A DNA stretch of 64,000 nt from Aplidium turbinatum (taxonomy: Eukaryota; Chordata; Ascidiacea; Aplousobranchia; Polyclinidae): positions 32,348,477 through 32,412,476 of the forward strand of contig OU964918.1 in NCBI GenBank assembly GCA_918807975.1, written 5' to 3'. The notes beneath the pieces are model-generated. The model was given only the letters and a program-made list of their open reading frames with translations. It was not told the DNA's origin and did no database searches. Below are positions 14,401 to 23,094 of the stretch, one piece after another (position 1 is the stretch's first letter; every line of letters starts with the position of its first letter). The translations under genes and the position numbers were made by a program.

Positions 14401-17400
14401 TGGAATGACCCAAATACAGTCTTGGAATCTAAAATCTTACAGGATAGGTTATGTGCTATAATTCTGCAGCAGCCATACAGTTACAATGTGGTTGAGAATA
14501 TGGTTTTGCTCAAGAAAACCAAAAATGTCGTGCCACAGAATTGGACAAACTTTCAGAGCAAGATCTTCAAAATTTACCAACTAACAACCTCGATTGTGAG
14601 CGTGACCAGGCCAAGTTTAGCCACCTGTCAGTAGTAGCGAAACATCGCAATAATAAGTTCACTGCAAGAGGCATACGCACCGACATGACCTTGTCCTTAT
14701 ACCAAAGCAACCAAGGAAAAGTCGACAATATATCAAAACAAATCATGAAAATCCTGATGGTAAGAGAAACTAATTAGACAAATGGACGCATGAACAAAAG
14801 GATACATCACGTGAAAAAATTAAGGCCAAATTAATGAAACGTCAACAAGAAAAGGATTATGCAATGACATTATTAGAATTGTGCATAACGAAGAATGGTC
14901 CTTGCACATCCACAACAGAACTTGGATCGATCCTGTCAACAAAATGTGACAAGCAGAAAAAGATTGTGAAAGGGATATCTAAAGAAGGGGATACGAAGGC
15001 TCTTAATACGTCTGACAATAGAAGGGCTTCTGCTTATCGTAAATAATCTGTTTACCGTAAAACGACAATTGGCGTCGATAATAGTAAGTTAATAAATCTT
15101 GTTATGGTAACCTGCATTGTGCTGTTAGCATCGGGTCTGCTACTATCCGGCAAGTCCGATACGGCGAGTCCAATTCGGCTAGTCCGATTCGGCGAGTGCC
15201 CTATTCGGCGAGTGCCCTATTCGACGAGAGCCCTTTTCTGCGATTTTTTGAATTTTTTTTTTAATAAATTAATAATACCTCTAACCCCTAACCCTAACTC
15301 CCAACCCATAACCTTAACCTCTAACCCCAACCCCTAAAACAGCAATGATAATTAGGCTACGGTACTCAATGATTTTAAAAAAAATTCAAAAAATCGCCGA
15401 TCAAGGAACCCGCCGAAAAGGGCTCTCGCCGAATAGGGCACTCGCTGAATCGGGCACTCGCTGAATCGGACTAGCCAAATAGGACTCGCCGAAACGGGCC
15501 ATTCCGATTAGCATCAGGCCTGGATACTCATTGCATGCTCATGGTTACTTGTTAATTCAACTCAGGGGCTCCGAGAGGGGTGAAAGTCAGGCAACTTTCC
15601 CCCCTAGCATTACATTGTAAAGGAAAAACGAGTAGTTTTTCATTTTATCACTTTTGAGGGGAGCCCATTTTTACTACTAAAAGAAAAATTTATCAACTTA
15701 AAAATAGTCAAATTTTTGAATGAAATGCGTATACTGTATAGTTACAAATATTTTTCGATCATTGCAGAAGATGCTATTTTAGATGTTTCTCATCAAGAAC
15801 AAACCATTCTCGCAATTCTCGTAAGTCAGGCTATGTTAACCTGCTTCAACATGTACAGTCTGATGCTGGTAAGCCTGCTGATCTTTGTATCACTAAACGT
15901 GTTATGTTGTTCTAACTTGAAAACTAATGCTGCTTTGGCTAAGCGTGTACTATTTTTGCTTGACCAACTGTACCTTGACATGAACAACTGCGTTGGCCAG
16001 GCATATGACAATGGATCCAACATACACTCATACACTATCTGGAAAAGTGTCCAAGCAAGATTGAAGAAAGCCTTTCCTGCCTATTTTCTGCTTATGGATG
16101 CCATTGCTTAAATGTAGGCTACTAGAGTTGGAGTTCATGGTGTGGAGTGTTGTCCAGATATTATATCATTTTTAAGCAACCTAATTGATTGACTAAGCTT
16201 ATGTAATTTTCATGTGCAGCCAAGCCAGATAGCAAATTCTAAAGAAAGCTATCCCATTTCCAAGCAGCCTACTTGAGCAGTTTCAAACCTGTGCTTCTAT
16301 TTATTACATACATTACAGTCCTAAGCGAAATTCACTCTACTAACCAATTATGCAGCGATAAAGAACTGTTCAATGTTTTTCGGCCCCAGAAGCTCACACA
16401 ACGTTGACGAGTGGACAATAAACTGATGAATTCAATGACGTTAAAGGAAGATGTAATCAAAGTTGCAGAAAGCTGGAAAGAGTAGGCTCCTCGCAAGCTT
16501 AAGTTGTTACAGGAACTATAAATTTAAAAAAAAGATTTTATTTTTTTGGGTACAGAACGCTCCAATAATTTCGCTTCACCAACTTAATCATACAATCAAA
16601 ATTTATTTTACCGTAGGCTACGCTATGTTGCAAAGGATTCGCTAACTGTTGGTATTTATTATCACAAATGTATCAACAAACCCAATGATATTATCGATAA
16701 ATTTGAAGTCCTATGGAAATATCATCGTATGTCTGATGTGCAGGCCTAGTTGTGGGCATGTGGAACAAATTTAGCCTACAACAATGACATTTTGGATGAG
16801 TTGATAGGCTACTTTTGAAAGAAAGCTACCCAGCAAACTTGAGCTGCAAACCGGAACGCATCACCCCATGATATCTACTTAAGGAAACACTTTTCCAAAT
16901 ATTTTTGTTAGGATATTTGAAAATTTGTTACATAAACCAGTACCTCCAACGGTTGGGAGTTGAAAACAAGGTTTTAGCACACTGAGATTTGTAAGAATTG
17001 TTTTCGCTCCACCATGACTCAAAACCGAATGACTCCGCCATGACTCAAAACCGTTTATGCATGTTGTGCATCAAATTAGACCTTGCAAAATCTCTATTAT
17101 ATGATGCTGTGATCCGTAACTTTGCATTGCAAAAGGTTCGGAATGGATTGCATGCTTTGTTGAGCTATTTTCATTGCCTGCATTGCGTGTTTAAAATTTT
17201 TCCTCCATCTACTGTACAGTAGGCTATATTAAAATTACCAGTTATAACAATTTTCACAATCAACAATTTTTTCACAACAAACAACAGTTATATACAACAT
17301 TTTTTTCACATTTTACAACATGACTGGAACCAACGCAGACGCAGTGATGCAGACTTGTCAAGGGAGGAGACCTTACCACCGACATAAAGCGGCCCTTCCA

Positions 17401-20400
17401 GGATTCCACACAACAAACAGACAAGGATTCATCATCAGCAAACATAGCCTATAACTTTACTGCAATTTTTTCTAGAGAAAATATTGAGCAACAATGGTAA
17501 TTTTGCTGCGAGTGTAGTTAGTCCAGTGATTTTTGTTGATTTTTATATTGAATATGATACAGTTTTTTCATAATTTATTTAAAATTGAAACTTCAAAGGA
17601 ATTCAATTTCACACTGAGGAAAGTAGGCAAGTTCAGCTTAAAGGGATACTAAAGGAGAAACCTGACTTGGCGATTTTCCACGTTCTTTGTGTTCAACATG
17701 CTACCATAAAACGATTTTCAATAAAATTTTGCCCTATTGCGGTCTGATAAGCATTCTGTGCGTTCTTTTGTCAGAGCTTTCAAAACGGGAATGGGCATGA
17801 GGCCGTGAGCAGCAAAGCGTGTGACTGTACAGTCTACGTCACTATCGACTAGCACACAGCTGATCGAGCAATAGTTTTTACCATAGGCGCCTAACTATTT
17901 TTTTGGCCGTGGGGGCGAAAGCGTGTTTCATCAGCAGCAACGTAAATTCAGCAAAATGTCACGCAGATGAATGACGTAATTATGTCGTCACACTAGGATT
18001 GCTTTTATTGCCACACTCGGAGTTATCGCTACGTTCGACCTACCGTTAATTATTATAAACAAAACTCGACCAAAACACATGCCATGCGTTGGCTAGCGGT
18101 TGATGGACTGCCACTCTAAGCACAACATAAATTTTAGCAACGAACTAGATTCATTAGCATGAAACAAGAGACGAAAAGGTTTACTAAAAGGTATACTGTA
18201 AATGGAATGAAAATACTAACTTGATCATACGCTTGAAAATATACCTGTTGAAAGCAAAATCATTCATGTTTACATCAATTCAACAGCACGTCACCTTGAA
18301 TAAATTTAAAAGTTGCTGACATCCGTAAACAGCCCTTGAAAAATAGTTACAGAGAGACGTTTGATTAAGTTTTCGACTTGACATTGCTCCCTTTTCGCAA
18401 CTTATCGCTGACCAGCTGACCTGCTTTCAAGTTTCAATTGGCTGTAATACGCCCGTTTTCGTGTTGCAGAAGAAACAAAAGATGCGCATATTCCCCGCCT
18501 TTGATCGGGTTTCCATGGCAACGGTCGTGTGTGCGCCATGCAGTTTGCGCGAGTTCGTTGTTGTGTTGATTATGCCGCGTGTGCGCAATGCGGTTTGTAC
18601 CAGCCCTTGTTAACGTTGGTTAGTGGTTACCTCGGGCCGATACTTCAAGTTCGTTTTCACAGCGAGCGATTCACTGCCGCGACAATTCTCTGCAGAGGTT
18701 TCGACTTTCGAAAGCGACATCGAGTCTGTTTGCAAGCGTATTAAGCTAAACGCACGCTGCGTCAACGTAGCAAATTATGTTGTTTTTGGGTGCATTCAAC
18801 ATCTGATGACATTGAAGTGAGTGGCTGAAGATTTCCTGCCCTCCAATCTAGCCTGGAAAGATCGCTCATACGCCATCATCATCATTGAATCGACGCAAAA
18901 TGGTAGATTTTTGCTATGTCTCAGGCAGCAAAATCAGTCATTTTTACATTGATTCAACGTCTGCAGACGTTAAATCAATGTAAAAATGACAGATTTTTTT
19001 GTCTGGGGTGGGATTGTAGCATCGCTACTCGTTCTAGTGATTATTTATTGCGAAGCTGTTGCGGTTTGCATTTAAAAATGTTTTCCTGCTGCCAATCGCT
19101 AGTTCATCTATTGTTTTATGTATCAATGCAGCATAAAAAGTTGCTCCCACGCAGAAATATGCGTGGGGGCCTGGCCCCCACGGCTTAGGCGCCTATGGTT
19201 TTTACTACAGGCGATTTAACTGTAGGCCATGTATGTATGACTGTATGTACATCAAAACATCAGATTTCAACATCAAAACATCAGACAGTTTGCTCAAAAC
19301 ATCAGATGTGGTAACGTGGCTTTTGTTATTGCTGTCGATAGTGACGTATTATCGAGCAGTGTTTCCACTTTTTGGTCATTTTGAAAAAATTAAAAATAAA
19401 TAAAACATTGGAATTTGGACCTTGCCAGTGCCATTGAAAACATTTTTTTTTTTGGCAATTTTTTTTGAAATGTATTCTTGAATGTTTAGTTTACGCATTT
19501 TAATGCTTAATACGCGTTTGAAAATTTCATTTAGTATGCCTTTAAGACACATGATACAAATTCGTTACTTGTATTTTCGCTGAAAACTGTTTTCTTTGGG
19601 ACCCACTTTTCGTTTTGTTTCCCGACCAGTCATGATTTCTCTTGGAGGCCCTGATTCAACTACCTGTATACTTGCTTTACATCTAGCCTACTACAAAGGC
19701 TTTGTTAAGAAAAATAGCTTACTGGTAACTTTTCAACTGTCTTTCCAAACAAGTATTCTTTAAATATGCTCTATGTATCATTTACCAACTGTCTTCTGTA
19801 GCTGACTGTACCTGAGTGTACCACTGTACCAGCTGCACTACAAAACTATCTGGAATTTTGAAAAGAACCGCATGTTTTGCGCGTAACAAACTACCGCCTT
19901 GGTAGTGTCATAAGAATAAGGCAATCGCTGTGAGCCTTTGCATCCCCTTCTTTAGATATCCCTGGATTATGAGAACGGAATTGGCATATTACCGTCATAT
20001 ACACAAAGTGGATGTAATTCGAATGCCTGGATTATTCAAACTGAACAATATTTCCCATGAGGATTGAGGAATGTCTCAAAAATCTGTGCACTTTGTTAAG
20101 TGATACTGATTCATCAGTCTCCAGTAAGTACTGTAACAATAATGGACTTGCTGAGTAGGCTAATCAAGATGTCCTTCATGCAATGCATATTACCGAAACT
20201 GGAGTTCTCCCTGTTCCGAATATATGCGAAGAAAACAATTTGGAGGCAAACAGCTTACCGTATGCGTTACAGTGTGGAAAATGGCAGATGGACCTACATG
20301 GTTTATTGGGTATGTATGCTCCCACAAAGGAAACATGGTGGTAGAAGTTGAACATTTGGATTGAATAGAGTACGGTACAACTTTAAAGCAGCCGGCTATG

Positions 20401-22345
20401 GAAATACCCCAAATATGATGACATTGAGGATGTTGACATGGAGCAAGTGTTGCCATGTCAACCAGATGGTGATTGGGAAAGGACTGGTGGACGCATGATG
20501 AAATTCACACTTAAGAATGCAGATGACAATAAAACGCATTTTTATCTTTGAACTTGAAGTAAAAAGGATAAAAATGCATGTTCAAACAGTATTATATTGA
20601 ATTTAATGTATATATTATTGAAGTGACTTTTTTTCCAGGCTCTTTGCATGCAAGTGTGAGTTTCACGCTACGTTACCCGGATACCTGCTACCGAAGTGTG
20701 GAACTCACACTTTGGTACAAGGAGCCTGCTACCAAACTGTGAAACTGCAACTATGGTACCGGTACCCGAAAACTGTTATGCAGTGTGTGTTTTCACATTC
20801 CAGGGAAAGGAATCGGTCATGCAACCAACGTTTTCATACTTGCCCGCCCGTATGTTCTGCTACTGAACTTACATTTTCTAGCTTGGATCCCAGGAAAAAA
20901 TGGTCATGGTCATACATCTGGGGACCGAAGCTTGGAAACTACACTTGCATAGCCAATTTCCTTGAAAATTAAGGCTGCCATATACTTGTTGGTGAGAGTT
21001 AATTGTAAATATCATTGAAATTTAGCTTGCTTTTCGTTATTCTTCTTTCGCAAATTAGAAAAAGTAATCTTGCAAATGATGTCTGTTAATGTGTATTTGA
21101 CAAATTTTATTATTTTTTGCAGTTTTGAGGCCATACAACAAAACTGTTTCCAAAAAAGTTGGAAACTGATGTTTTTGACACTACCCCCAAAAAAATCCGC
21201 TGTATCCCTTACCTTTATTTTTAGGCAGTGGTTATTTTTGCTGCAGTAGTGTTGCCAGATAAGGAATTGCCTTAATTGGAGAAAATGTTGTTGAAAACAA
21301 AAAGTTGTGATTTGGGAAAATTGTCAAATCCTGGGGAAACAAAAAAAACTTTCTTTAATTTTAACTATGGCAACACATGCCATGAAACAATGCTTTATGA
21401 TCACAACCATGGCAACCAGCAGGAAAAAGCAGCCACAGTGCAATTTTTAACAGGCACCATAACAAAAGATTGTCTTGTTTTTTTTTTAGCGCACTTCAAC
21501 AATCGACATGTGCTAAACAAAACAGTGACTGACTAAACTAGATGTTAAAATGTTGATTAAAACTAAATCACTGTAGGCCTACAAAGCGTTAACAGAATAT
21601 ATATATACTTATTACTTAAATGTTAGTCAAGATTTTAGCCTTCACATCTACTGTACATAGGTTATAAAGTTTATCTTGTTCTAAGTTATAAAGAGATATG
21701 GCAGTGGTTTCCAACCTTTTTAGGCTTACAGCATCCTTCAGAAGATAAATATATTTTGTGGCACCCCATGGCGGATAAACAATCTTTTATCGCGAATACA
21801 GCAGGTTGTTGAAACAAATTTTAACTGTTTCATTCCAAAAACTTTAAAAAATGGTATTTATACCTTTTTTTCAGCAACGATGATCCTAACTAACCATTTG
21901 AAGACAGAAAAAAACGAATATGTGAAATAGCTTGCGGTACCACACAGTTTTGTAAATGGCACCCTGGTTGGGAACTACTGATATTATACTGTAGGCTATA
22001 TGGTAGCCTATCTACTACAGAATGTAGTTTCTGTGGTGACCTATTAACAACCAACAATGTAGAAATGCAATAACTCACTTGATTAATGGATGGCGGATCA
22101 TTCAACACTACTATGTCTTCCAAACCCATTCGAACTGACATGACTGGCCCATAAGTTTTGCTCCACTTTAATATGGTACGTTCAGCATATTTGCCCAAAA
22201 AAGGTAAAACTCCGAGAATAGGCAAGCCTCTTGGTCCAGGTGGAAAGTTAACTGGCCGTTTATACTATTTGTACGAAATGAAAAAAGCAAAAAGTCCAAC
22301 AAAAATCCAAGAAAATTGCACTGGTTGGGAAAAGTATTGCAACAT
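2346..22345 (-). CDS. CYP2-like cytochrome P450 gene, exons 1-4 (3' part outside window)
   Basis: Microsomal P450s are heme monooxygenases anchored in the ER by an N-terminal helix. Four minus-strand exons are visible: 22079-22345, 4382-4527, 3287-3389 and 2346-2455, with phases 0, 2, 0, 2 that join cleanly. They encode a hydrophobic N-terminal anchor, the proline hinge [11 protein letters not shown], the helix-C motif WxxxR (AWKTQRKF) followed by ITTLRGFGVGK, and the helix-D/E region [21 protein letters not shown]. This layout matches the CYP2 clan. The I-helix, ExxR and Cys-heme loop are expected beyond position 1. Intron 1 spans about 17.5 kb and is mostly transposons. Codon 27 is TAG in frame, so this copy is either a pseudogene, a null allele, or carries a sequence error; the other exons are clean. 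Family-level call is firm; substrate and subfamily cannot be told. Confidence 0.9.
2815..3060 (-). mobile_element. LINE 3' fragment (C-terminal cysteine motif) in P450 intron 3
   Basis: The minus strand reads [17 protein letters not shown] then PPNGVEGL, a C-terminal motif common in non-LTR retrotransposons, and ends in a (GAC)n-like tail at the left. The same unit recurs at about 9705-9930 and, better preserved, at 59192-59868. It is severely 5'-truncated with internal stops. Confidence 0.7.
3287..3389 (-). CDS. P450 exon 3 (after helix C)
   Basis: 103 nt between an AG acceptor (3390-3391) and a GTGAGT donor. The first base completes the split Gly codon of exon 2 and the exon then reads [20 protein letters not shown] and ends GKPFDIS. 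The FG(V/M)GK-S-E-RI-EEA pattern is diagnostic of CYP2-clan proteins. Confidence 0.92.
3716..3795. repeat. Palindromic mini-element, copy 1
   Basis: A near-perfect palindrome centred on GTCTGCAGAC (arms TTACATnGATTCAAC), bounded by GGCAGCAAAAT and ATTTTGCTGTCTGGG. It belongs to the same family as 18919-19008 and 30446-30529. Confidence 0.7.
4382..4527 (-). CDS. P450 exon 2 (helix B' to helix C)
   Basis: An AG acceptor at 4528-4529 and a GTGAGC donor bound 146 nt encoding [18 protein letters not shown], then the GFGII strand and [16 protein letters not shown] and R of WxxxR are the heme-propionate contacts in P450s. It starts in phase 0, continuing exon 1, and ends in phase 2, continuing into exon 3. 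Confidence 0.92.
4592..7453 (-). mobile_element. Large fold-back element with ATTCGGCGAG-type ends
   Basis: The left end TCGGAATGGCCCGTTTCGGC and the right end GCCGAAGAGTAGCAGACCC match the two ends of the 375-bp copy at 15133-15507, in reverse order. TAAATTAC (4584-4591) and AAAATTAC (7454-7461) look like an 8-bp TSD with one change. The core GGGTACCGTAGCCTAATTAT is shared with the small copy and is itself duplicated here (about 4641-4730 and 4851-4955). A LINE fragment sits inside (5138-6276). Confidence 0.75.
5138..6276 (+). mobile_element. Degraded LINE: reverse transcriptase and C-terminal region
   Basis: Plus-strand reverse-transcriptase signatures appear in order: [28 protein letters not shown], and the catalytic box MEYADDVEF (about 5461-5487). 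Downstream come [19 protein letters not shown] and [10 protein letters not shown], typical of the region after the polymerase in non-LTR elements. The reading frame shifts near 5500 and again near 5940. The N-terminal endonuclease is missing, so this is a 5'-truncated, dead copy. Clade not determined. Confidence 0.85.
7957..8085 (+). mobile_element. LINE 3' end with (CTA)n tail
   Basis: The stretch from CAGATTGATGTAGAGGCAAG to TTAAAACTGGACCACTACTA matches 46591-46690 closely in the same orientation. Both are 3' ends of one LINE family; this one ends in a short CTA repeat. Confidence 0.65.
8318..9550 (-). mobile_element. Tc1/mariner-superfamily element, degraded transposase
   Basis: Ends at 8318 and 9550 share AGCTAAATTGGGACTTTT as inverted repeats and are flanked by TA (8316-8317, 9551-9552), the usual TSD. 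The minus strand encodes a helix-turn-helix region ([20 protein letters not shown]) near 9310-9376 and, far downstream, a catalytic-domain relic [13 protein letters not shown] near 8500. Many stops and frame changes separate them. The 6-bp longer left end suggests small indels since insertion. Confidence 0.85.
9705..9930 (-). mobile_element. LINE 3' fragment, second copy of the 2815-3060 unit
   Basis: Direct-repeat relative of 2815-3060: both share ...GGAAGGCTAC..GAGCAGCCAGTC.TTGGTTTCATCA and the following GCAGACCTTCCACT. Minus-strand reading gives the same cysteine-motif region, decayed. Confidence 0.6.
10000..11030. other. No gene recognised
   Basis: AT-rich DNA with only short chance frames. 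It may include the 5' untranslated part of the mobile-element protein that begins to be recognisable after about 11.0 kb. Confidence 0.4.
12903..14411. mobile_element. Long-TIR DNA element, ends GGGTCATTCC
   Basis: Terminal inverted repeats of about 200 bp (12903-13104 and 14176-14411, the latter with an internal insertion) begin GGGTCATTCCAGCTCAACTC and end GGCTGGAATGACCC. AAAT flanks both ends, a possible 4-bp TSD. No transposase is seen. A further GGGTCATTCCATATC at about 13656 suggests a related end inside. It interrupts the mobile-element protein. Confidence 0.8.
15133..15507 (+). mobile_element. 375-bp fold-back element with perfect 8-bp TSD
   Basis: TTAGCATC flanks it at 15125-15132 and 15508-15515. 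Each half is built of tandem 14-15-bp units of the kind ATTCGGCGAGTCCG or ATTCGGCGAGTGCC, the right half in reverse complement, so the whole folds back. The centre holds degenerate TAACCC-like repeats (about 15283-15335) and GATAATTAGGCTACGGTAC. The copy at 4592-7453 is a larger relative. Confidence 0.9.
17882..19197. mobile_element. hAT-like element, ends CATAGGCGCCTA, perfect 8-bp TSD
   Basis: GTTTTTAC is duplicated at 17874-17881 and 19198-19205. The ends are CATAGGCGCCTAACTA and GGCTTAGGCGCCTATG, followed inward by GGCCGTGGGGG and its complement. No coding capacity is recognised. The palindromic mini-element 18919-19008 lies inside. Confidence 0.88.
18919..19008. repeat. Palindromic mini-element, copy 2 (best preserved)
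   Basis: About 90 bp, nearly a perfect palindrome around 18958-18970 (ACGTCTGCAGACGT). The arms read CAGGCAGCAAAATC..TCATTTTTACATTGATTCA and the complement ending GTCTGGGG. Confidence 0.85.
20560..21700. other. P450 intron 1, no gene recognised
   Basis: AT-rich intronic DNA. An imperfect duplication (CTACCGAAGTGTGGAACTCA and CTACCAAACTGTGAAACTGC, about 20687-20760) is the only structure seen. Confidence 0.4.
21702..21980. mobile_element. Short hAT-type MITE just inside P450 intron 1
   Basis: The 279-bp unit starts CAGTGGTTTCCAACC and ends GGTTGGGAACTACTG, inverted repeats of hAT type. A clean 8-bp TSD was not found. It lies about 100 bp past the exon 1 donor. Confidence 0.7.
22079..22345 (-). 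CDS. P450 exon 1: membrane anchor and proline hinge, with in-frame TAG
   Basis: The ATG at 22343-22345 opens a hydrophobic stretch ([19 protein letters not shown]...) of about 25 residues, then TAG at codon 27 (22265-22267), then [18 protein letters not shown] and the beta-1 region ending NDPPSINQ. The donor is GTGAGT at 22073-22078, phase 0. Length (89 codons) and hinge spacing fit a CYP2 first exon, so the ATG is very likely the true start. The next upstream bases read TTTTCAG, a possible 3' splice site for a 5'UTR intron. The boundary of a 540-bp inverted repeat lies 13 bp upstream of the ATG. Confidence 0.88.
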
Positions 22346-22357
22346 GCTTCTAGCTCT

Positions 22358-22897
22358 GAAAATCAATGTACGGGAGCCCACCCTAACAAAAACAATCAAA
22401 TGTGAGATTGTAAAATTAACATAAAAAAACTAAACAGAACATTATGCAAATCAATATACTTTTATAATTAGTTTAATCCCATTAACTAAAAGTTGCTTTT
22501 GATCTTCTGCAATTTAGGTCGTCCGGTGCTCTTCCACGACAGCGGACTGTGGGCATTGAACAAGTCGGATAGGAAAATGCTGCAAGTGCAATGTATGCTG
22601 CAATCATGCAGGACACAGGGTTGCCAGGTGGCCAACTGAGGAAATAGCCAAACTACTTCCAAAATATAGCCAAATTGAAGCCGAGCCTTAATTACAAAAT
22701 ACAGCCAAGCCTTAATCACAACGTTAAGATGATAAATCTAGCTCTAAATGTCAAAAATATCTACAAATGCATCACTTTTATCACCACCAGCATACATATT
22801 GTCTGTTGTAAAGAGAATGTCTCCTTGCCAATCAAATTTCAACTCTTATTTTTCGCAACTGCTACCAAAGAAAAGACCCTTTCCACTACTGCATTGC
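22358..22897. repeat. Inverted repeat arm A (540 bp)
   Basis: Reverse complement of 26825-27364 with very few differences; a 77-codon reading frame within it (22486-22719 minus, 27003-27236 plus) is unchanged. The outer boundary lies 13 bp from the P450 ATG. The inner half holds a hAT end (CAGGGTTGCCAGGTG, starting at about 22616). Confidence 0.93.
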
Positions 22898-23076
22898 ACC
22901 GCTTACTTTAATTTAGCAATGGTTCTGGGAGTCTTAGATATATTGGCAAAACTCGCTCTTTCAATGCAGTTTCGTTTAAAATAAGGCAAGCTTTGTTTTA
23001 GAGACATAGAAACTGAAAGCATTATTCTCAATCTCGTGACGTCACACGCGTGCCAAAGGAAGGGTTGTAACCCTCA

Positions 23077-23094
23077 CCCCCCCCCCCCCCCCCC
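23077..23094. repeat. Poly-C run
   Basis: Eighteen C in a row, directly followed by TTGGCTACGCCACTG, a hAT-type 3' end (to about 23109). Such runs are prone to length error. Confidence 0.9.

Larger units (their letters stand above)
17642..19541. mobile_element. TTAA-flanked DNA element (Kolobok/piggyBac-like ends)
   Basis: TTAA at 17638-17641 and 19542-19545 flanks inverted ends AGGGATACTAAA and TTTAGTATGCCTT. No transposase is visible. It contains a hAT-like insertion at 17882-19197. Superfamily is inferred from the TTAA target only. Confidence 0.75.
15563..19653 (+). mobile_element. hAT element with degraded transposase, inserted in the MITE
   Basis: The ends are CAGGGGCTCCGAGAG and CTCTTGGAGGCCCTG; ATTCAACT is duplicated at 15555-15562 and 19654-19661. 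Plus-strand remains of a ZMYM/DUF4371-type hAT transposase are visible: [20 protein letters not shown] and [16 protein letters not shown] (15741-16025), then [11 protein letters not shown]. Multiple stops follow. The right part carries a TTAA element (17642-19541). Confidence 0.88.
14980..19964. mobile_element. hAT-type MITE (CAGGGATATC family) split by later insertions
   Basis: The left end is AAGGGATATCTAAAGAAGGGG and the right end CCCCTTCTTTAGATATCCCTG; GATTGTGA (14972-14979) and GATTATGA (19965-19972) are its TSD with one change. The intact copy at 52742-53237 shows that the family is about 496 bp long. Here two things were inserted: a 375-bp fold-back (15133-15507) and a 4.1-kb hAT (15563-19653). 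Confidence 0.88.
11040..20560 (+). mobile_element. Unclassified mobile-element protein, broken and interrupted by two insertions
   Basis: Recognisable coding blocks lie at about 11.7-12.9, 14.4-14.98 and 19.96-20.5 kb. Hallmarks in order: [97 protein letters not shown] recall this combination from large families of repetitive uncharacterised proteins in cnidarians and other animals. I cannot place it in a named transposon superfamily. The longest uninterrupted frame is 11323-12201. The copy is dead: several frames carry the coding blocks, a 1.5-kb element sits at 12903-14411 and a 5-kb stack at 14980-19964. Confidence 0.7.

Noticed and set aside
15283-15335. Telomere or telomere-fusion point
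   Set aside because: The TAACCC-like units are degenerate, short, and sit in the centre of a mobile fold-back with its own TSD. Short GGGTTA runs at 23903-23921 and near 782-800 are likewise isolated.
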